From: ZC4RG25 sp041687075
Lineage (GTDB): Bacteria; Pseudomonadota; Alphaproteobacteria; Rhizobiales; Hyphomicrobiaceae
DNA: 64,000 nt
Direction: 5' to 3'
Assembly (NCBI GenBank): GCA_041687075.1
Contig: JAWLCO010000004.1
Coordinates: forward strand, 1-64,000
In this document: one piece after another, positions 1-8,850 of the stretch
Layout of the letters: each line of letters opens with the position of its first letter
How positions within the stretch are numbered: the first letter of the stretch is position 1
Translations under genes and position numbers: made by a program
The notes under the pieces: model-generated
What the model was told of the DNA's origin: nothing
The model's input: the letters and a program-made list of their open reading frames with translations, nothing else
The model's database searches: none

Positions 1-783
1 GTCTCCGGCCTTGAGGAACACCTGCGGGTTCATGCCGAGGCCGACGCCCGGCGGGGTGCCGGTTGTGACGACGTCTCCAGGCTCGAGCACCATGAATTGG
101 GAGATGTAGCTCAGCAGATACCTGATCGAGAAGATCATGGTCCGCGTGTTGCCGGTCTGCATGCGCTTGCCGTTCACGTCGAGCCACATGTCGAGGTTCT
201 GCACGTCCTCGATCTCGTCCGGCGTGACGAGCCAGGGGCCGAGCGGGCCGGAGGTCTCGAAGCACTTGCCCTTCATCCACTGGCCGCCGCGCTCGATCTG
301 GAAGTAGCGCTCCGAAACGTCATTGCAGATCGCGTAGCCCGCGACGTGCTTGAGGGCGTCCTTCTCCTCGACATAGCGCGCTCGCGTGCCGATGACGAAA
401 GCGATCTCCACCTCCCAATCGAGCTTCTGCGAGCCCTTCGGGATCATCACGTCGTCGTTCGGGCCGACGATGCAGTTGGCAAGCTTGTTGAAAAGGATCG
501 GCTCGGCCGGAATTGGTGAGCCCGTTTCCTTGGCGTGGTCCTCGTAGTTGAGGCCGACGGCGATGAAGTTCATCGGCCGGGCGACGGGTGCGCCGATGCG
601 CACGCCCGCCGGCGCAGCGGGAAGCGATTTCAGGTCGAGCTGGCGCAGCTTGTCCAGACTGGCAGGGCCGAGGTTCGCGCCATCGAAGTCCTGCACGTGA
701 GCCGAGACATCGCGGATGGTGCCGTCCGCGTCGACAAGGCCCGGCTTCTCGGCGCCCGGCGCGCCAAATCGGACAAGCTTCAT
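1..783 (-). CDS. Fumarylacetoacetate hydrolase (FAH) family protein, 3' end outside the window
   Basis: The first 261 codons are present; the gene runs off the left edge, lacking roughly the last 20 residues of a normal ~280-residue member. FAH-fold enzymes are metal-dependent and act on 2-oxo acids (ureidoglycolate lyase, 2-hydroxyhepta-2,4-diene-1,7-dioate isomerase, fumarylpyruvate hydrolase). Visible family features are GLNYEDHAKE at 77-86, the acidic metal ligands E124, E126 (in DWEVE) and D155 (in NDVSER), and TGTPPGVG near 241-248. The start is an ATG at 783, giving the usual MKLVRFG opening. It is divergent from the TPR gene. The substrate cannot be fixed from sequence; the ureidoglycolate lyase annotation common for such proteins is not supported by any purine-catabolism neighbour here. 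Confidence 0.9.
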   Translation of the reverse strand, partial: MKLVRFGAPGAEKPGLVDADGTIRDVSAHVQDFDGANLGPASLDKLRQLDLKSLPAAPAGVRIGAPVARPMNFIAVGLNYEDHAKETGSPIPAEPILFNKLANCIVGPNDDVMIPKGSQKLDWEVEIAFVIGTRARYVEEKDALKHVAGYAICNDVSERYFQIERGGQWMKGKCFETSGPLGPWLVTPDEIEDVQNLDMWLDVNGKRMQTGNTRTMIFSIRYLLSYISQFMVLEPGDVVTTGTPPGVGLGMNPQVFLKAGD

Positions 784-1020
784 GTGGTTTTGCTCCTGGA
801 CCGCCTCTGTTGTGATAAGCTCTATCGGTAGGCCGATTGGACCCCAGCGTAAAGAGGGTGGGCGCCGTCGAGGAGGCAGGGCGGACGGATACGGGTTTTC
901 GAACCGCATAACCCACGGACAGAACCGCTACGCCGCGTTGGAATCGTCGCCTGGGGATGGGGTGCGCTGAGGGAATCGGGCATCATCGAGAGGCAGCCGT
1001 CATCCAGCGGGAGATCGCCC

Positions 1021-1533
1021 ATGAGAGCTCTGATCGTCCTCGTTCTCCTGCTTCTCGGCCCAGGCCTCGCGCAGGCTGAACCGGACGATCCGATCGCGGC
1101 GTGCAATCAGTTCGAGGACACGGCGCGGCAGATCCGCGGCTGCACGGCCTACATCCGCACCGGAAAGGCCCTTGGCCCCAACCTGGCGGTGGCCTACACG
1201 AACCGCGGCATTGCTCACGCCTCGCTGGCACAGCATGAGGAGGCAATCGCCGATTTCAGCGAAGCCATCCGCCTCGCCCCGGACACTCCGTTCCCGTACT
1301 ACAACCGCGGCAATGCCCAATACGATCTCGGCAATTTCGATGAGGCGCTTGCGGACTATACCGCCGCCATCCAGCGCGGCCCGGAAATGGCGCTTGCCTA
1401 TTACAACCGGGGGCTCACGCACCAGAAGCTCGGTCACCGGCGCAAGAGCATCGAAGATTTTCAGAAGGCTCTCACGCTCGATCCCGGCTCGCAGGCTGCG
1501 AAGGATCGGTTGCACAAGCTCGGCGTGCGTTGA
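1021..1533 (+). CDS. Small exported tetratricopeptide-repeat protein
   Basis: This 170-residue protein starts with a signal peptide (hydrophobic run LIVLVLLLL, cleavage likely after AQA at 19). Three consecutive TPR units follow at about 54-87, 88-121 and 122-155, each with the YxNRG-A/L pattern. Two cysteines at 28 and 41 precede the repeats and could form a disulfide. It is therefore probably a periplasmic adaptor binding an unknown partner. It converges on the MFS gene with only 9 bases between stops, and has no obvious operon partner. Confidence 0.82.
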   Translation: MRALIVLVLLLLGPGLAQAEPDDPIAACNQFEDTARQIRGCTAYIRTGKALGPNLAVAYTNRGIAHASLAQHEEAIADFSEAIRLAPDTPFPYYNRGNAQYDLGNFDEALADYTAAIQRGPEMALAYYNRGLTHQKLGHRRKSIEDFQKALTLDPGSQAAKDRLHKLGVR

Positions 1534-1542
1534 GAACCAAGG

Positions 1543-2802
1543 TTAGGCCGTCTGCTCCTGTCGAAGTCCCCCCAGGCTCTGGCTGCGCTTGCGCAGGAGC
1601 AGCCAGAGGATGATCGCGATGTTGAGTACGTTCCAGAGGAGGCCGTTGATGAAGGCGGCCTGGTAATCGCCCGTGAGGTCGTAAAGCGCGCCGGACAGCC
1701 AACCGCCGAGCGCCATGCCGACCAGAGTCGCCATCAGCACCACGCCGACCCGCGTGCCGGCTTCGCCCGGCGCAAAGTACTCGCGCACCACGATGGCGTA
1801 GCTCGGTACGATGCCGCCCTGGAACAGGCCGAACAGCGCCGAGATCAGGTAAAGCGACGGCAGGCTGTTGAACGGCAGATAAAGGAACAGCGCAACGGCC
1901 TGCAGTGTCGAACCGAGCAGCAGCATGGCCAGGCCGCCGATGCGATCCACGATCCAGCCGGAGATGAGGCGGCTGACGATGCCGAACCCCAGCATCAGCG
2001 ACAGCATCTCCGCACCGCGCGCGGCGCCATAGCCGAGGTCACCGCAATAGGCGACGATGTGCACCTGCGGCATCGACATGGCCACGCAGCAGGCGACGCC
2101 TGCCACGACCAGCAAACCCAGAAGCAGGTTCGGCGAGACGCCAAGCCTGGCTTGGGAGCCGGCTGCGGCCAGCTGCGCATCTGAAATCTGCTGATGCGGC
2201 GGCTGCCGGCGGACCGCCAATGCGAGCGGCAACATCGTCACCAGGCAGAACAGGCCGATACCGAAGTACGTCCCGCGCCAGCCGTATGTCGCCACGAAGT
2301 GCTGGACGAGCGGTGGCCAGACCGTGCCGGCGACGTAGTTGCCGCTGGCGCAAATCGCCACCGCGATACCCCGGCGCCGCGTGAACCAGTGCGAGATGTC
2401 GGCCAGCAGTGGCCCAAACGTCGCCGAGCTGCCGATGCCGATGAGCAGGCCATGCAGTATCGCAAACTGCCAGAGGCTGCTCGCCTGGCTCGTGAGGATA
2501 TAGCCGGCGCAAAGGACGAGTGCACCGCCAAGCACCGGATAAAAGATGCCGTACCGGTCCGCCAGACGCCCCGTGAAGATGCCGCCTGCCGCGAAGGCCA
2601 GGAGGGTGGTCGTGTAGGGCAGAGACGCGCCCGCTCGCGCGACGCCGAACTCTGCTTCCACCGCGGGCAGCACCACCACGACGGCCCACATGCCGATGCC
2701 GCCGATGGTCCCGATCAGGACCGACGCAGCCAGCCGAAACCAGGCATAGGCGGACTCGACCTCGATTGGGCGGTCCGGGGCCGCCATATGACGGATGCTC
2801 AT
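1543..2802 (-). CDS. MFS transporter (monocarboxylate/oxalate-formate antiporter-like)
   Basis: This 419-residue protein is a 12-helix major facilitator. After a short cytoplasmic N-terminus (about 24 residues) it shows alternating hydrophobic helices and the MFS loop motif GRLADRYG between helices 2 and 3; the second half repeats it as SGWIVDRIGG. The overall style (VVVLPAVEAEFGVARAGASLPYT) is that of the oxalate/formate antiporter or monocarboxylate subgroup, which usually carry small organic acids. That substrate is family-based inference. An alternative start lies five codons downstream (ATG at 2787). It stands alone between convergent and divergent neighbours. Confidence 0.85.
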   Translation of the reverse strand: MSIRHMAAPDRPIEVESAYAWFRLAASVLIGTIGGIGMWAVVVVLPAVEAEFGVARAGASLPYTTTLLAFAAGGIFTGRLADRYGIFYPVLGGALVLCAGYILTSQASSLWQFAILHGLLIGIGSSATFGPLLADISHWFTRRRGIAVAICASGNYVAGTVWPPLVQHFVATYGWRGTYFGIGLFCLVTMLPLALAVRRQPPHQQISDAQLAAAGSQARLGVSPNLLLGLLVVAGVACCVAMSMPQVHIVAYCGDLGYGAARGAEMLSLMLGFGIVSRLISGWIVDRIGGLAMLLLGSTLQAVALFLYLPFNSLPSLYLISALFGLFQGGIVPSYAIVVREYFAPGEAGTRVGVVLMATLVGMALGGWLSGALYDLTGDYQAAFINGLLWNVLNIAIILWLLLRKRSQSLGGLRQEQTA

Positions 2803-3162
2803 GTCACCCGCTCGCTCCTCGCTCAGATCATCTCGCTTGACGCCGTTCGGCTTACCAACAAAACGCCACGGTGCCCGAACTGCACGACAACCGATGAGCT
2901 TTAGCCCAAAGACCGATCACCGGCGAGCCGATTCACGGGGCAGGTTGATCTCCTTCGCCATGCGCGAATGGCATGCCTCAGCGCCCGTTGACACGCGGCT
3001 GTGCCAAATGCGGAGGATTCGTCGCGCGGCACTCTTGTTCGCATTCGATGCGGAGCAAATGCAACCGCACGGTTGACATCTCACCGAGAGTTTCGGATTT
3101 GATCGCGCGCCAGACGAGCGCCTCAAATCGGGGCAAAGCAGGAACTGCCGGAGAAAAAGTCC
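2803..3162. other. Intergenic region between divergent MFS gene and ABC operon
   Basis: This 360-base gap has no convincing gene. A TTGACA hexamer at 3073-3078 is a plausible -35 element for the ABC operon, but the -10 position about 17 bases later (GATTTG) is poor. No strong terminator or palindrome was noticed. Confidence 0.3.
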
Positions 3163-4200
3163 TTGGCGAGCGTCGAGCTCAGAAGCGTCAAGAAGAGCTG
3201 GGGGACGAGTGTCGCGCTTGAGGGCGTGAGCTTCACGGTGGAAGCGGGCAGCCTCGTTGCGCTGCTTGGGCCTTCTGGCTGCGGCAAGTCCACGACTCTG
3301 AGGCTCATTGCTGGGCTCGAAACCGCGACCGCTGGCGAAATCCTGATCAACGGAAAGGACGTGACAGACCTGCCGCCGGCGAAGCGCGGCGTCTCCATGG
3401 TCTTCCAATCCTACGCCCTGTTCCCGCACATGTCGGTGGCCGAGAACATCATGTTCGGCCTCAAGGTGCGTAAGGTCCCGGCGGCGGAGCGGCAGGCGCG
3501 GCTGAAGCGGGCCGCCGACATCCTGGGGCTGGAGAACCTGCTCGACCGGAAGCCATCGCAGCTCTCCGGCGGCCAGCAGCAGCGCGTCGCGCTCGGCCGT
3601 GCCATCGTCGCCGAGACGCCCGTCTGCCTGATGGACGAGCCGCTGTCGAACCTCGATGCCCAGCTCCGGCAGGAGATGCGCCGCGAAATCCGCACCCTGC
3701 AGCAGCGGCTCGGCATCACGATGCTCTACGTCACGCACGACCAGGTGGAGGCCATGACCATGGCGGACCAGGTCGTGCTCATGCGGGCCGGTCACATCGA
3801 GCAGGACGGCACGCCGGAAATGCTCTACGAGCGGCCGGCCACCATTTTCACGGCCCGCTTTGTCGGCACGCCGCCGATGAACATTCTGCCGTTCGCTCGC
3901 ATCGAGGATCCCGACGGCTGGCTCGCCCGCCTCAATGCGCCGGACCGGGACCGCGCGACCTTCGCTCTCGGCGTGCGCCCGGAAACGATGCGGATCGAGG
4001 AGCAGGGCGTGCCCGCGGCCGTCGCATCGGTCGAGTATCTGGGGTCGGACAGTCTGATCGAGGCGCGCGTCAGCGAGGAAAGCGTCATCATCCGCGCCGC
4101 TGGAAACACGCGCGTCCGGTCTGGCGACATGATAAGAGTTGCCTGGGATGCGGGCGCAACTCATTGGTTCGACCTGTCATCCGGCATTCGCATTGGATGA
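3163..4200 (+). CDS. ABC transporter ATP-binding protein (UgpC/MalK type)
   Basis: This 345-residue ATPase powers the importer encoded by the next three genes. Walker A is GPSGCGKST at 36-44, the Q-loop Gln is near 82, the signature LSGGQ is at 134-138, Walker B CLMDEP is at 155-160 and the switch His is at 192. The C-terminal ~100 residues form the OB-fold regulatory domain typical of the CUT1 sugar and glycerol-3-phosphate family. The start is a TTG at 3163, with a purine-rich GGAG about ten bases upstream, because the conserved protein begins there (MASVELRSVKKSWG). It is first in the operon; placing the ATPase first is less common than last. The ligand is not determined. Confidence 0.93.
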   Translation: MASVELRSVKKSWGTSVALEGVSFTVEAGSLVALLGPSGCGKSTTLRLIAGLETATAGEILINGKDVTDLPPAKRGVSMVFQSYALFPHMSVAENIMFGLKVRKVPAAERQARLKRAADILGLENLLDRKPSQLSGGQQQRVALGRAIVAETPVCLMDEPLSNLDAQLRQEMRREIRTLQQRLGITMLYVTHDQVEAMTMADQVVLMRAGHIEQDGTPEMLYERPATIFTARFVGTPPMNILPFARIEDPDGWLARLNAPDRDRATFALGVRPETMRIEEQGVPAAVASVEYLGSDSLIEARVSEESVIIRAAGNTRVRSGDMIRVAWDAGATHWFDLSSGIRIG

Positions 4201-4242
4201 GTAAAGGCCGCGCGGTGTCCAGCGTTTCAGCAACGGGAGGTA

Positions 4243-5523
4243 ATGACGATGCGCAGACGTGAGTTTCTGAAGGGCACCGCCGCCACGGCAGGTGCTGTGA
4301 TCGCCGCTCCGGCGATCGCTCAATCCAAGCTCGAGGTGTCGTTCTACTATCCCGTCGCCGTCGGCGGGCCGATCACCAAGATCATCGACGGCTATGCCCG
4401 CGATTTCGAGAAGGAGAACCCTGGGATCAAGCTCAACCCGATCTATGCGGGTACCTATCAGGAGACGATCGTCAAGGCGCTGACGGCGCACAAGAGCGGT
4501 GTGCCGCCGGTCATGTCGGTGCTGCTCTCCACCGACATGTTCACTCTGATCGACGAGGATGCGATCGTTCCGATCGACGAGTTCGTCAAGACGGACGAGG
4601 ACCGCAAGTGGCTGTCGAGCTTCTTCCCGGCCTTCATGCTCAACAGCCAGACGGGCGGCAAGACCTGGGGCGTGCCGTTCCAGCGGTCGACGGTCGTACT
4701 CTACTGGAACAAGGAGCTGTTCAAGGAGGCGGGCCTCGACCCTGATACCCCGCCGGCCAACTGGGACGAGCAGGTCGAGTTCGCCAAGAAGCTGACGAAG
4801 GGCGACGGCCAGTGGGGCATCCAGGTGCCGTCCTCCGGCTTCCCTTACTGGCTGTTCCAGGGCTTCACGACCCAGGCAGGAGCCATCCTGATGAACCAGG
4901 AAGGCAACGAGACCTATTACGACAAGCCGGAGGTCATCGAGGCACTGGCGTACTGGGTCAGCCTCTCGCGCGAGCACAAGGTGCACCCGCCGGGGATCGT
5001 CGAGTGGGGCACGACGCCGAAGGACTTCTTCGAGCGGAAGTGCGCCATGATGTGGACGACCACTGGCAACCTCACCAATGTGCGCAACAACGCCCAATTT
5101 CCGTTCGGCGTCGCCATGCTGCCCGCGGGCAAGCAGCGTGGCAGCCCCACAGGCGGTGGCAACTTCCACATTTCGAGCAAGGCCAGCAAGGCCGAGCAGG
5201 AAGCTGCGTTCAAGTTCATTCAGTGGTGCACCTCGCCCGAGCGGGCCGCCCAGTGGTGCGTGGATACGGGTTACGTCGCCGTGCGGCCGGATTCCTTCGA
5301 GACGCCGGCGCTGAAGAAGTACGTCGAGGGCTTCCCGCAGGCGGCCGTTGCGCGCGATCAGCTCGAATTCGCGGTGGCCGAGCTCTCGACCCATGAGAAC
5401 CAGCGCGTGACCAAGGCCCTCAACGACGGCCTGCAGGCGGCGCTCACCGGCTCCAAGACGCCGGAGCAGGCGATGAAGGACTCTCAGACAGAAGCCGATC
5501 GCATCCTGAGGATCTATCGCTGA
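4243..5523 (+). CDS. Extracellular solute-binding protein, Tat-exported (UgpB-like, family 1)
   Basis: This 426-residue protein is the periplasmic receptor of the ABC importer. The N-terminus carries a twin-arginine signal (RRREFLK at 4-10, then a mild hydrophobic stretch and cleavage near APAIA at 22-26), so the folded protein is exported by Tat. The mature part has the family-1 solute-binding pattern, including YAGTYQETIVKAL and a C-terminal helical region of the UgpB type. GGAGG lies just upstream of the start. It sits 42 bases after the ATPase gene and 49 before the first permease. UgpB-like proteins bind glycerol-3-phosphate, glycerophosphodiesters or oligosaccharides; which one applies here is unknown. 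Confidence 0.92.
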   Translation: MTMRRREFLKGTAATAGAVIAAPAIAQSKLEVSFYYPVAVGGPITKIIDGYARDFEKENPGIKLNPIYAGTYQETIVKALTAHKSGVPPVMSVLLSTDMFTLIDEDAIVPIDEFVKTDEDRKWLSSFFPAFMLNSQTGGKTWGVPFQRSTVVLYWNKELFKEAGLDPDTPPANWDEQVEFAKKLTKGDGQWGIQVPSSGFPYWLFQGFTTQAGAILMNQEGNETYYDKPEVIEALAYWVSLSREHKVHPPGIVEWGTTPKDFFERKCAMMWTTTGNLTNVRNNAQFPFGVAMLPAGKQRGSPTGGGNFHISSKASKAEQEAAFKFIQWCTSPERAAQWCVDTGYVAVRPDSFETPALKKYVEGFPQAAVARDQLEFAVAELSTHENQRVTKALNDGLQAALTGSKTPEQAMKDSQTEADRILRIYR

Positions 5524-5572
5524 CGATCTCGGCCGGCGGGCGTTTTGCCCGCCGCCACTTCGGGGACCGAGG

Positions 5573-6448
5573 ATGAGACGCTCGACCGCCGCGATCCATG
5601 GCTGGCTTCTGCTGCTGCCGGCCATGGCCATTCTGGCCCTCTTCACTCACTGGCCCGCATTCGCGACGCTGGTCGACAGCCTGTACTCGACCCCGCGGCC
5701 GCGGCGGCCGCAGAAGTTCGTGGGTCTCGAGAACTACGAGTTCATGTTGACCGATCCGGTCTTCTGGCAGGCGGTCTCCAACAATCTCTGGTTTGCGGCC
5801 TGGACCATTCCGGCCTCCATCGGTCTCGCGATGCTGATGGCCGTGCTCGTCAACGACCGCATTTTCGCCCGCGGTTTTGTCCGCATGGCCTATTTCACGC
5901 CGACCGTGCTGCCGATGATCGCCGTCGCGAACATCTGGCTGTTCTTCTACACGCCGCAATACGGCCTGCTGGAGCAGCTCCTCGGCCTGTTCGGTGTCCC
6001 GTCTCACAACTGGCTCGGCTCCAAGGACACGGCGCTCGCCGCTGTCACGGTGGTCGCGATCTGGAAGGAGGCGGGCTTCTTCATGATTTTCTATCTGGCG
6101 GCGCTGCAGCAGATTCCGCCGAATCTTTCCGAAGCCGCAGCGTTGGAGGGTGCCTCCCGCTGGACGTACTTCCGGCGCGTGCAATTTCCACTGCTCATGC
6201 CGACGACGCTGTTCGTGCTGATCAACGCGGTGATCAACGCGTTCCGCATGGTCGACCACCTGTTCGTGCTGACGCGCGGGGGACCGGACAACGCGACGAC
6301 GCTGTTGCTCTATTACATCTACGAGGTCGGCTTCAGCTTCTGGGACACGGCGTATGCCGCAACGCTGACGGCCGTTCTGCTCGCGGCGCTCGGGCTGGCC
6401 GCGCTCATTCAGTACGGCGTGCTCGAAAAGCGGATTCACTATAGATGA
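5573..6448 (+). CDS. ABC transporter permease (UgpA/MalF-like)
   Basis: This 291-residue inner-membrane protein has six predicted helices and the cytoplasmic EAA loop at about 187-207 (SEAAALEGASRWTYF, then FPLL), which docks to the ATPase. It lacks the extra N-terminal helices of MalF, as is normal for UgpA-type permeases. It overlaps the next permease by four bases (ATGA), implying translational coupling and a heterodimeric channel. Confidence 0.93.
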   Translation: MRRSTAAIHGWLLLLPAMAILALFTHWPAFATLVDSLYSTPRPRRPQKFVGLENYEFMLTDPVFWQAVSNNLWFAAWTIPASIGLAMLMAVLVNDRIFARGFVRMAYFTPTVLPMIAVANIWLFFYTPQYGLLEQLLGLFGVPSHNWLGSKDTALAAVTVVAIWKEAGFFMIFYLAALQQIPPNLSEAAALEGASRWTYFRRVQFPLLMPTTLFVLINAVINAFRMVDHLFVLTRGGPDNATTLLLYYIYEVGFSFWDTAYAATLTAVLLAALGLAALIQYGVLEKRIHYR

Positions 6449-7287
6449 GAGCGGCAGAGACATACGGGCCTTACGCCCCGCGCGGCAGCGGCCGCCTGCT
6501 GGAAAGCCTCGCTGCCTGGATGCTGGCGATCCTCTGGGTTCTGCCACTCGCGTACGCGGTATGGACCGCCTTCCATCCGCCCGAATTCTCTGCCCGTTTC
6601 GAGCTGACCGCACCGCTCACGCTCGAAAACTTCGCCCGCGCCTGGTCGGCTGCGCCGTTTGCGCGCTATTTCGTGAACACGGTGATGCTGGTTACGCTGG
6701 TGCTGGTTTCGCAGCTCGTGCTGTGCACGCTCGCGGCCTACGCCTTCGCGCGCTACGAGTTTCCGGGCAGCTCCGTCGCTTTTGCCCTCGTCCTGGCGCA
6801 GCTCATGATCATGCCCGACGTGCTGATCGTGGAAAACTACAGCACGCTCAATACGCTCGGCCTGATCGACTCGATTCCCGCCATTGCACTGCCCTACGTG
6901 GCATCAGCGTTCGGCATTTTCCTGTTGCGGCAGACTTTCAAGACCGTGCCCAAGGAGCTCGACGATGCTGCCCGCGTGGAGGGCGCCTCGGCCCTGCAGA
7001 CGCTGCTCAAGGTCTACGTGCCGCTCGCGAAGCCGATCTACCTCGCCTACGGCCTCGTGTCCGTCAGCCACCACTGGAACAACTTCCTCTGGCCGCTGAT
7101 CGTGACGAGCTCAGTCGAGTCCCGTCCGTTGACCGTTGGCCTGCAGGTTTTCTCCTCGACCGATCAGGGGATCGATTGGGCGATCATCTGCGCCGCCACC
7201 CTGATGACCTCGGCGCCGCTGCTCGTCGGCTTCCTGCTGTTCCAGCGTCAGTTCGTGCAGAGCTTCATGCGGGCGGGAATTCGCTGA
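6445..7287 (+). CDS. ABC transporter permease (UgpE/MalG-like)
   Basis: This 280-residue protein is the second channel subunit, with six hydrophobic helices and an EAA-type loop beginning near 173 (DDAARVEGASALQTLL, then VPL). It is translationally coupled to the upstream permease by an ATGA overlap and is the last gene of the importer operon. A REP-like palindrome pair follows 10 bases after its stop. Confidence 0.93.
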   Translation: MRAAETYGPYAPRGSGRLLESLAAWMLAILWVLPLAYAVWTAFHPPEFSARFELTAPLTLENFARAWSAAPFARYFVNTVMLVTLVLVSQLVLCTLAAYAFARYEFPGSSVAFALVLAQLMIMPDVLIVENYSTLNTLGLIDSIPAIALPYVASAFGIFLLRQTFKTVPKELDDAARVEGASALQTLLKVYVPLAKPIYLAYGLVSVSHHWNNFLWPLIVTSSVESRPLTVGLQVFSSTDQGIDWAIICAATLMTSAPLLVGFLLFQRQFVQSFMRAGIR

Positions 7288-7297
7288 CACCACCACA

Positions 7298-7433
7298 CCC
7301 CGTCATTCCGTACGCGGTGCCGCGCAAATCGGTGCACCGCAGATGCGGGATTTTGCGACTGGTGAGGGCGTGCCCGTGGCAAGATCCCGGATGCGCCGCA
7401 CGTTTTCATGCTGAGGCGCATCGGGGATGACGG
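7298..7433. repeat. REP/BIME-like paired palindrome, copy A
   Basis: The element opens with CCCGTCATTCCG and closes with GGGGATGACGGG, so its ends are inverted. Between them lie two imperfect stem-loops (around GGTGCACCGCAGATGCGGG on the left and CAAGATCCCGGATGCGCCGC on the right). It fills the space between two convergent genes (the permease and the dehydrogenase). Related copies are at 30074-30211 and 37557-37697, and two separated halves at 53319-53385 and 53529-53587. Confidence 0.75.
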
Positions 7434-7454
7434 GTGGAGGAGGATGGGAGGCGC

Positions 7455-8525
7455 TCAGCTCGCCTTTTGCCGGTTCCGTTCGAGCCAGCCGTCGACCAGG
7501 GCGACGGTGCGGTCCACTGCTTCGGACTTCATGCCCTTCTGCGCGGCGATGATCTGCACGAGCCGGTCGACGCGTTCGATGTTCGGGGCGCCGGCGGCCA
7601 GCGCGCGCGCTGCCGATGATGGGCTGGCAAGCGAAAGGGCTGCGTTCGCGTACTTCTCGAACGGAACCATGTCCTTTTCGCTGGCGCCGAGCTTCACGCA
7701 AAGCTCCACAACCCAGTTATAGACGGCGCGCGACTCCTCGAGGTTGGAGTGAACGGCCTCCTTGATCGGCCGCACCGTATCCTCCAGCACGCAGCGGTAG
7801 TTGCCGGCGAGAAGCATGGCCCATTTGGCAAGCGGCACGAAAACGGAGTCGTGCACCTTGAGCTTCACCGGCAGCTCGATCTTGCTGCCGTCGACCTCGA
7901 ACCGGGCCGCCTCGATATCCGCCTCGAGCTGGCGCAGGATATCCGTGTGCGCGTCACCTTCGAAGCGCGCTGACTTGAAGTTGGTTGGCAGCCGCACCTG
8001 GAGCACGTTGACTTTCTCCTCCGGCGGACGGAAGGCCTGAGGGTCCGGGCTGCACAGCGTCATGAGAGCAGGATCGAGATTGTCCCACACAGACGGATCG
8101 GTGTAGGCGCCTCGGCAGGCTTCCACGTCGAGGCCCGCGATGCGCTTCAGATACGTGAGCGGCGGCATGTTCATGATGGACATGCAAGGCACGCCGGCTT
8201 TCGCAATCCGGTCGAGCAGGTCGCGTACGCCCGGCGCGCGGTACTGCGGCTCCTGCATCGCGAGCGCCACGAGATCGTACTCGCCCGGATTGATCGCGTC
8301 AGGGCCGTCGGCGGATAGCTGCCCCGGCAGATCCCGCGACCTGACCTCGACCAGTCCCTCGCGGCCCTTCACCGGCATGCGCACGATGGCGCCCTCGGTG
8401 TTGATGAGCTCCACTTCGGCAGGGAGGCAGACCAGCTTCGCGTTGTGGCCGGCGAGCAGCAGCTTCGTCGCCAGCAGCGAACCGTAGGAGGCTCCAAGGA
8501 TCAGGATATTGTATGTCTTGCCCAT
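7455..8525 (-). CDS. Ketopantoate reductase-like NAD(P)-binding dehydrogenase
   Basis: This 356-residue protein begins with a Rossmann fold (ILILGASYGSLLATKLLLAGH, glycines at 11 and 15) and continues with an alpha-helical C-terminal half, the two-domain layout of the ApbA/PanE and 6-phosphogluconate-dehydrogenase-like superfamily. The reading frame extends 30 codons further upstream, but the ATG at 8525 is preferred because it gives the standard start right before the first beta strand and follows a GGAAAGAG. PanE-specific catalytic residues are not clearly recognisable, so pantothenate synthesis is not claimed; similar proteins are merely annotated as NAD/NADP octopine/nopaline- or ketopantoate-type dehydrogenases. 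It is monocistronic and convergent with the ABC operon. Confidence 0.7.
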   Translation of the reverse strand: MGKTYNILILGASYGSLLATKLLLAGHNAKLVCLPAEVELINTEGAIVRMPVKGREGLVEVRSRDLPGQLSADGPDAINPGEYDLVALAMQEPQYRAPGVRDLLDRIAKAGVPCMSIMNMPPLTYLKRIAGLDVEACRGAYTDPSVWDNLDPALMTLCSPDPQAFRPPEEKVNVLQVRLPTNFKSARFEGDAHTDILRQLEADIEAARFEVDGSKIELPVKLKVHDSVFVPLAKWAMLLAGNYRCVLEDTVRPIKEAVHSNLEESRAVYNWVVELCVKLGASEKDMVPFEKYANAALSLASPSSAARALAAGAPNIERVDRLVQIIAAQKGMKSEAVDRTVALVDGWLERNRQKAS

Positions 8526-8850
8526 GTAACGGCGCTCTTTCCGCTCGCAATGTTTGGTGAATCCGGCGCGACAGCCCGCCCGGTCGGGGTGCCATGCTAG
8601 AGACTGAAGGCCCAAGAAGCAATCACCAGTCCGCCTTACGCCGGTTACGTGTCGTCAGGGTTCTGCTGCGCGCCAGGCTCACTCCCGGCTCGGATCACTG
8701 CACCGGCAGCATATCTGCCCACCGGCACAGGGGTAGGATTTCTCTCGACGGTGAGGATGGTGCGTCTTACGGTTGCGCTTGTCCTGCAGACCTCGTTGTC
8801 CGCCGGGTCCCATTCCTTCGGGCTTCTCCTTCCGGGCTTCCGACGCGGCA

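Noticed and set aside
2988..2993. TTGACA as -35 of a promoter at about 3000
   Set aside because: No acceptable -10 hexamer 16-18 bases downstream.
4177..5646. 489-residue minus-strand frame opposite the solute-binding protein
   Set aside because: Shadow of a clear Tat-exported binding protein; no start signal and unnatural composition.
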